From: Arthrobacter sp. AL12
GTDB lineage: Bacteria; Actinomycetota; Actinomycetes; Actinomycetales; Micrococcaceae
Assembly: GCF_029960645.1 (NCBI RefSeq)
Contig: NZ_JASBQY010000015.1
Coordinates: 40,602-104,601 of the forward strand
Length of the DNA: 64,000 nucleotides
Direction of reading: 5' to 3'
The first letter of the stretch is position 1, and the number at the start of each line of letters is the position of its first letter. Both the position numbers and the translations under genes were made by a program. The notes beneath the pieces were generated by a model that was given only the letters and a program-made list of their open reading frames with translations, was not told the DNA's origin and did no database searches. Shown piece by piece: positions 62,106 to 64,000 of this stretch.

Positions 62106-62177
62106 TGGGCGATACTGGGATCGAACCAGTGACCTCTTCCGTGTCAGGGAAGCGCGCTACCGCTGCGCCAATCGCCC
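62106..62177 (-). tRNA. tRNA-Val (GAC), second copy
   Basis: Identical in the mature part to the copy at 61864-61935, but without encoded CCA downstream. Anticodon loop CTGACAC. Confidence 0.95.
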
Positions 62178-62216
62178 CTTGCATCCGGTCGAAACCGGAA
62201 ACCAGGGTTTTCACCG

Positions 62217-62287
62217 AGGTGGGTACGGGATTCGAACCCGTGTTAACGGCTTTGCAGGCCGCTGCCTCGCCTCTCGGCCAACCCACC
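62217..62287 (-). tRNA. tRNA-Cys (GCA)
   Basis: Cloverleaf on the minus strand with acceptor GGTGGGT/ACCCACC, anticodon loop CTGCAAA (GCA) and T-loop TTCGAAT; no encoded CCA. Confidence 0.94.
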
Positions 62288-62332
62288 GTGTAGATAGGAT
62301 TCCGGGGAACCTTACCGTGACAGTGTCCTGCG

Positions 62333-62405
<73 letters not shown>

Positions 62406-62722
62406 AATATTGTCTGCAATTCTCTGCCGCAATCGGCATTTCCTCGCGTTCCAACGAGTAAGAACTCTATAGGAGGTTCAGGGAACTTACAAATCGGAAC
62501 GACGGCGGCGGTCCCGGGGAGCGCTGCATCGTTGAGTTCTAGAGGTTCTTGCAAATTACAGCTCTGTAATTCGCCCTTGTTTTCCGTCCGGTTCCCACGC
62601 GGCTCCGGTTGCTTGCCGGAGGTCGCAGACTCTCCGGTGGAGGACTCATTCGGGGACTTCGGCGGGACACACTGCTCCGATTTCTGAATTCCGCCGGGGT
62701 GGGCTAGCATTCAATGGCATTG
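62406..62722. promoter_or_regulatory. 317-bp divergent region between tRNA arrays
   Basis: No gene is supported. It holds the promoters for the minus-strand array and for tRNA-Val(CAC), and a perfect palindrome AATTACAG-CT-CTGTAATT at 62554-62571. The tract around 62460-62580 is less GC-rich than its surroundings. Confidence 0.45.
62682..62710 (+). promoter_or_regulatory. Possible promoter of tRNA-Val (CAC)
   Basis: TAGCAT at 62705-62710 is well placed as a -10, 12 nt before the mature tRNA, with TTCTGA 17 nt further upstream as a weak -35. Confidence 0.35.
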
Positions 62723-62794
62723 GGGCGATTGGCGCAGTGGTAGCGCGCTTCGTTCACACCGAAGAGGTCACTGGTTCGAACCCAGTATCGCCCA
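62723..62794 (+). tRNA. tRNA-Val (CAC)
   Basis: Cloverleaf on the plus strand with acceptor GGGCGAT/ATCGCCC, anticodon loop TTCACAC (CAC), T-loop TTCGAAC and discriminator A; CCA is not encoded. Divergent from the five-gene array. Confidence 0.95.
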
Positions 62795-62900
62795 CCCAAG
62801 AAATGGTCCGTTCCGCTCACCGAGCGGGGCGGACCATTGTTGTTGGTGCAGTGGAGACGCTGTTTGCCTCACTGTCAGAGCCCCGTGAAAGAGTCTTGCC

Positions 62901-63749
62901 ATGACCGCCCCACTTCTTGCCCACGCCACGGACCATGGCCGGATGTATGCCCGTTCCACCACGGAGCAGTTCTCCGTGCCGTCCATCACCACGGTGATCG
63001 GCCAGCAGCCCCACGGCCTGGACGGATGGTTTGGGTACATGGGCGCCAACAGCCTTGCCCAGGATCCGACCCTGCCCGGCATTCTCGGCAGCCCGGCCAA
63101 GGTGCGCCAGGCAGTGAGCCGTGCGGCCAAGGCGGCGGAGACCTACCGCGACGACGCGGCGAAGCGCGGTGACCGGGTGCACAACTATTGCGAGCAGGTG
63201 GCCTTGCGTGCCCTGGGCCGCCCGCACCAGATGAAGGAAACCCGCGAAGCCCTCGCCGCCAACGGTGAGGAAGGGTTTGCGGCCCGCTTCGACGAGTGGT
63301 GGGAGCTCTTCCAGGTGGAGCCGATCGCCCCGGAGATTACCGTCTGGAACAAGACCGTCGGTTACGCCGGCACCTTGGACCTTGTGGCCAAGATCAATGG
63401 CCGGACCTGCCTCATCGACTACAAGACCAAGGGCACCAGCCGCGACGGCACCGTCAAACCGCTGGACGACAAAGTAGTCATGCAACTCGTGGCCGGCATG
63501 AAGGCCGAGGAAAGCCTCGTGGACCCGGTAGCAGGGGAGTGGGAAGCCTGGCAGCACGGTGAATCCCCGATCCTGCTGGCCGTGGCGATCGGCGAAACCG
63601 AAGTCCGGCCGCTGCGCGCCAACCCGGAAGTCCTGAAGCACCACTGGTGGAAGTTCTGCGCCCTGCGGCGCGTCTGGGAAATGTCCGCCGACACCACAGC
63701 CGCCGGAACGGCGCTGCTTCCACTGGCACCGCCGCCTATCACCCGGTAG
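62901..63749 (+). CDS. PD-(D/E)XK nuclease-superfamily protein (RecB/Cas4-like)
   Basis: 282 aa. The residue pattern of RecB-family nucleases is visible: His94 in RVHNYCEQ, Glu145 in PEITVWN, Asp160 in GYAGTLDLVA, and Asp173-x-Lys175 in LIDYKTKG. The N-terminus SVPSITTVIG resembles the opening of such domains. There is no Cys cluster for an iron-sulfur centre, unlike true Cas4. It could be a DNA exonuclease of cellular or phage origin. It sits 106 bp downstream of a tRNA-Val gene. GAAAG precedes the ATG. Confidence 0.8.
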   Translation: MTAPLLAHATDHGRMYARSTTEQFSVPSITTVIGQQPHGLDGWFGYMGANSLAQDPTLPGILGSPAKVRQAVSRAAKAAETYRDDAAKRGDRVHNYCEQVALRALGRPHQMKETREALAANGEEGFAARFDEWWELFQVEPIAPEITVWNKTVGYAGTLDLVAKINGRTCLIDYKTKGTSRDGTVKPLDDKVVMQLVAGMKAEESLVDPVAGEWEAWQHGESPILLAVAIGETEVRPLRANPEVLKHHWWKFCALRRVWEMSADTTAAGTALLPLAPPPITR

Positions 63750-63877
63750 TCCCAGTTCGGCCGACCCTGCCCGCCGCGCGCTCCCGGCATGGCGGCGTCG
63801 GCGAGTATTCGCGCCGGCTGCCATTGTTCGTTCCGGTGACGGCGTCAGCTAATAACTGCGCTGGGGTGCAGGCTCCC

Positions 63878-63912
63878 CGCTGCCCGCTGCCCGCTGCCCG
63901 CTGCCCGCTGCC
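63878..63912. repeat. Heptanucleotide repeat (cgctgcc)5
   Basis: Five exact copies of a 7-bp unit in the non-coding stretch between the nuclease gene and the end of the window. Not a multiple of three, so not coding. Confidence 0.9.
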
Positions 63913-63946
63913 CGCCGACCGCCTGCGGCCTTTATCGGGCGCAGGG

Positions 63947-64000
63947 TCATGCTGCGGTGTTGAGGTCTGCGGGGCGGAAGTAGTAGTTGCGTCGGGGTTT
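63947..64000 (-). CDS. Possible 3' end of a gene running in from beyond the window
   Basis: On the minus strand an open frame from the window edge reads KPRRNYYFRPADLNTAA and stops at 63947-63949. The codons are GC-biased at third positions, like real genes here. Too short to assign; a transposase or other C-terminus is possible. Confidence 0.3.
   Translation of the reverse strand, partial: KPRRNYYFRPADLNTAA

Noticed and set aside
62901..63749. Cas4 of a CRISPR system
   Set aside because: No iron-sulfur cysteines, no other cas genes and no array.

Overview
The window is high-G+C chromosomal DNA from an actinobacterium, most likely a Micrococcaceae member of the Arthrobacter/Pseudarthrobacter type. 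This rests on the many GTG/TTG starts, on the gene order parC / GNAT-acyl-CoA synthetase / DUF5998 / sepH / DUF4193 / DUF3093 / dut / DUF3710 / OB-fold / DUF3159 / two TrkA proteins / KimA-like permease / TRAM methyltransferase / acnA / dxs / RNase D / DUF3000 (much of it as I recall it from Mycobacterium tuberculosis Rv2680-Rv2699 and the Streptomyces sepH-dut region), and on mycolate-free housekeeping content. No rRNA, CRISPR array, complete insertion sequence or prophage was seen.

Layout. 1-5.7 kb is the most eroded part: a broken M28 peptidase, a BlaI/M56 regulator pair, a DUF2252 gene, a decayed aquaporin-family gene and an NmrA-like oxidoreductase. 5.9-12.3 kb is a complete cytochrome bd operon (cydA, cydB, fused cydDC). 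12.3-16.6 kb has a tandem GNAT, a DinB protein and topoisomerase subunit A. 16.6-31.8 kb is the conserved actinobacterial block: protein acylation or acyl-CoA metabolism, cell division (sepH), dUTPase, a run of unknown-function genes, and a potassium module with two RCK/TrkA proteins divergent from a KimA-like transporter. 31.9-38.3 kb carries acnA, dxs and small coupled genes. 38.5-43.8 kb is an aldo/keto reductase, a nucleoside hydrolase and a complete ECF transporter (S, T, fused A). 44.5-48.1 kb is a fatty-acid beta-oxidation pair. 48.5-61.6 kb holds a lipoprotein, RNase D, DUF3000, threonine aldolase, SDR, DUF6421, msrB, a hydrolase, ybaK, sufE, sseA, zapE and an MT0933-type antitoxin. 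61.8-62.8 kb is a tRNA array (Gly, Cys, Val, Gly, Val on the minus strand; Val-CAC on the plus strand), followed by a RecB/Cas4-like nuclease and simple repeats.

How the parts may work together. The strongest regulatory signal is a shared dyad, TTCTAC-N5-GTAGAA. It occurs once in front of the BlaI-type repressor gene and twice just in front of cydA. It suggests that this BlaI/M56 protease pair controls cytochrome bd oxidase rather than, or as well as, beta-lactam resistance. Other points worth attention are the nucleosidase-linked ECF transporter, the KimA/TrkA potassium locus, a perfect dyad in front of the thiolase operon, very long perfect hairpins between convergent genes, and a recurrent TANNNT box 6-7 nt before start codons that marks leaderless transcripts and fixes several starts.
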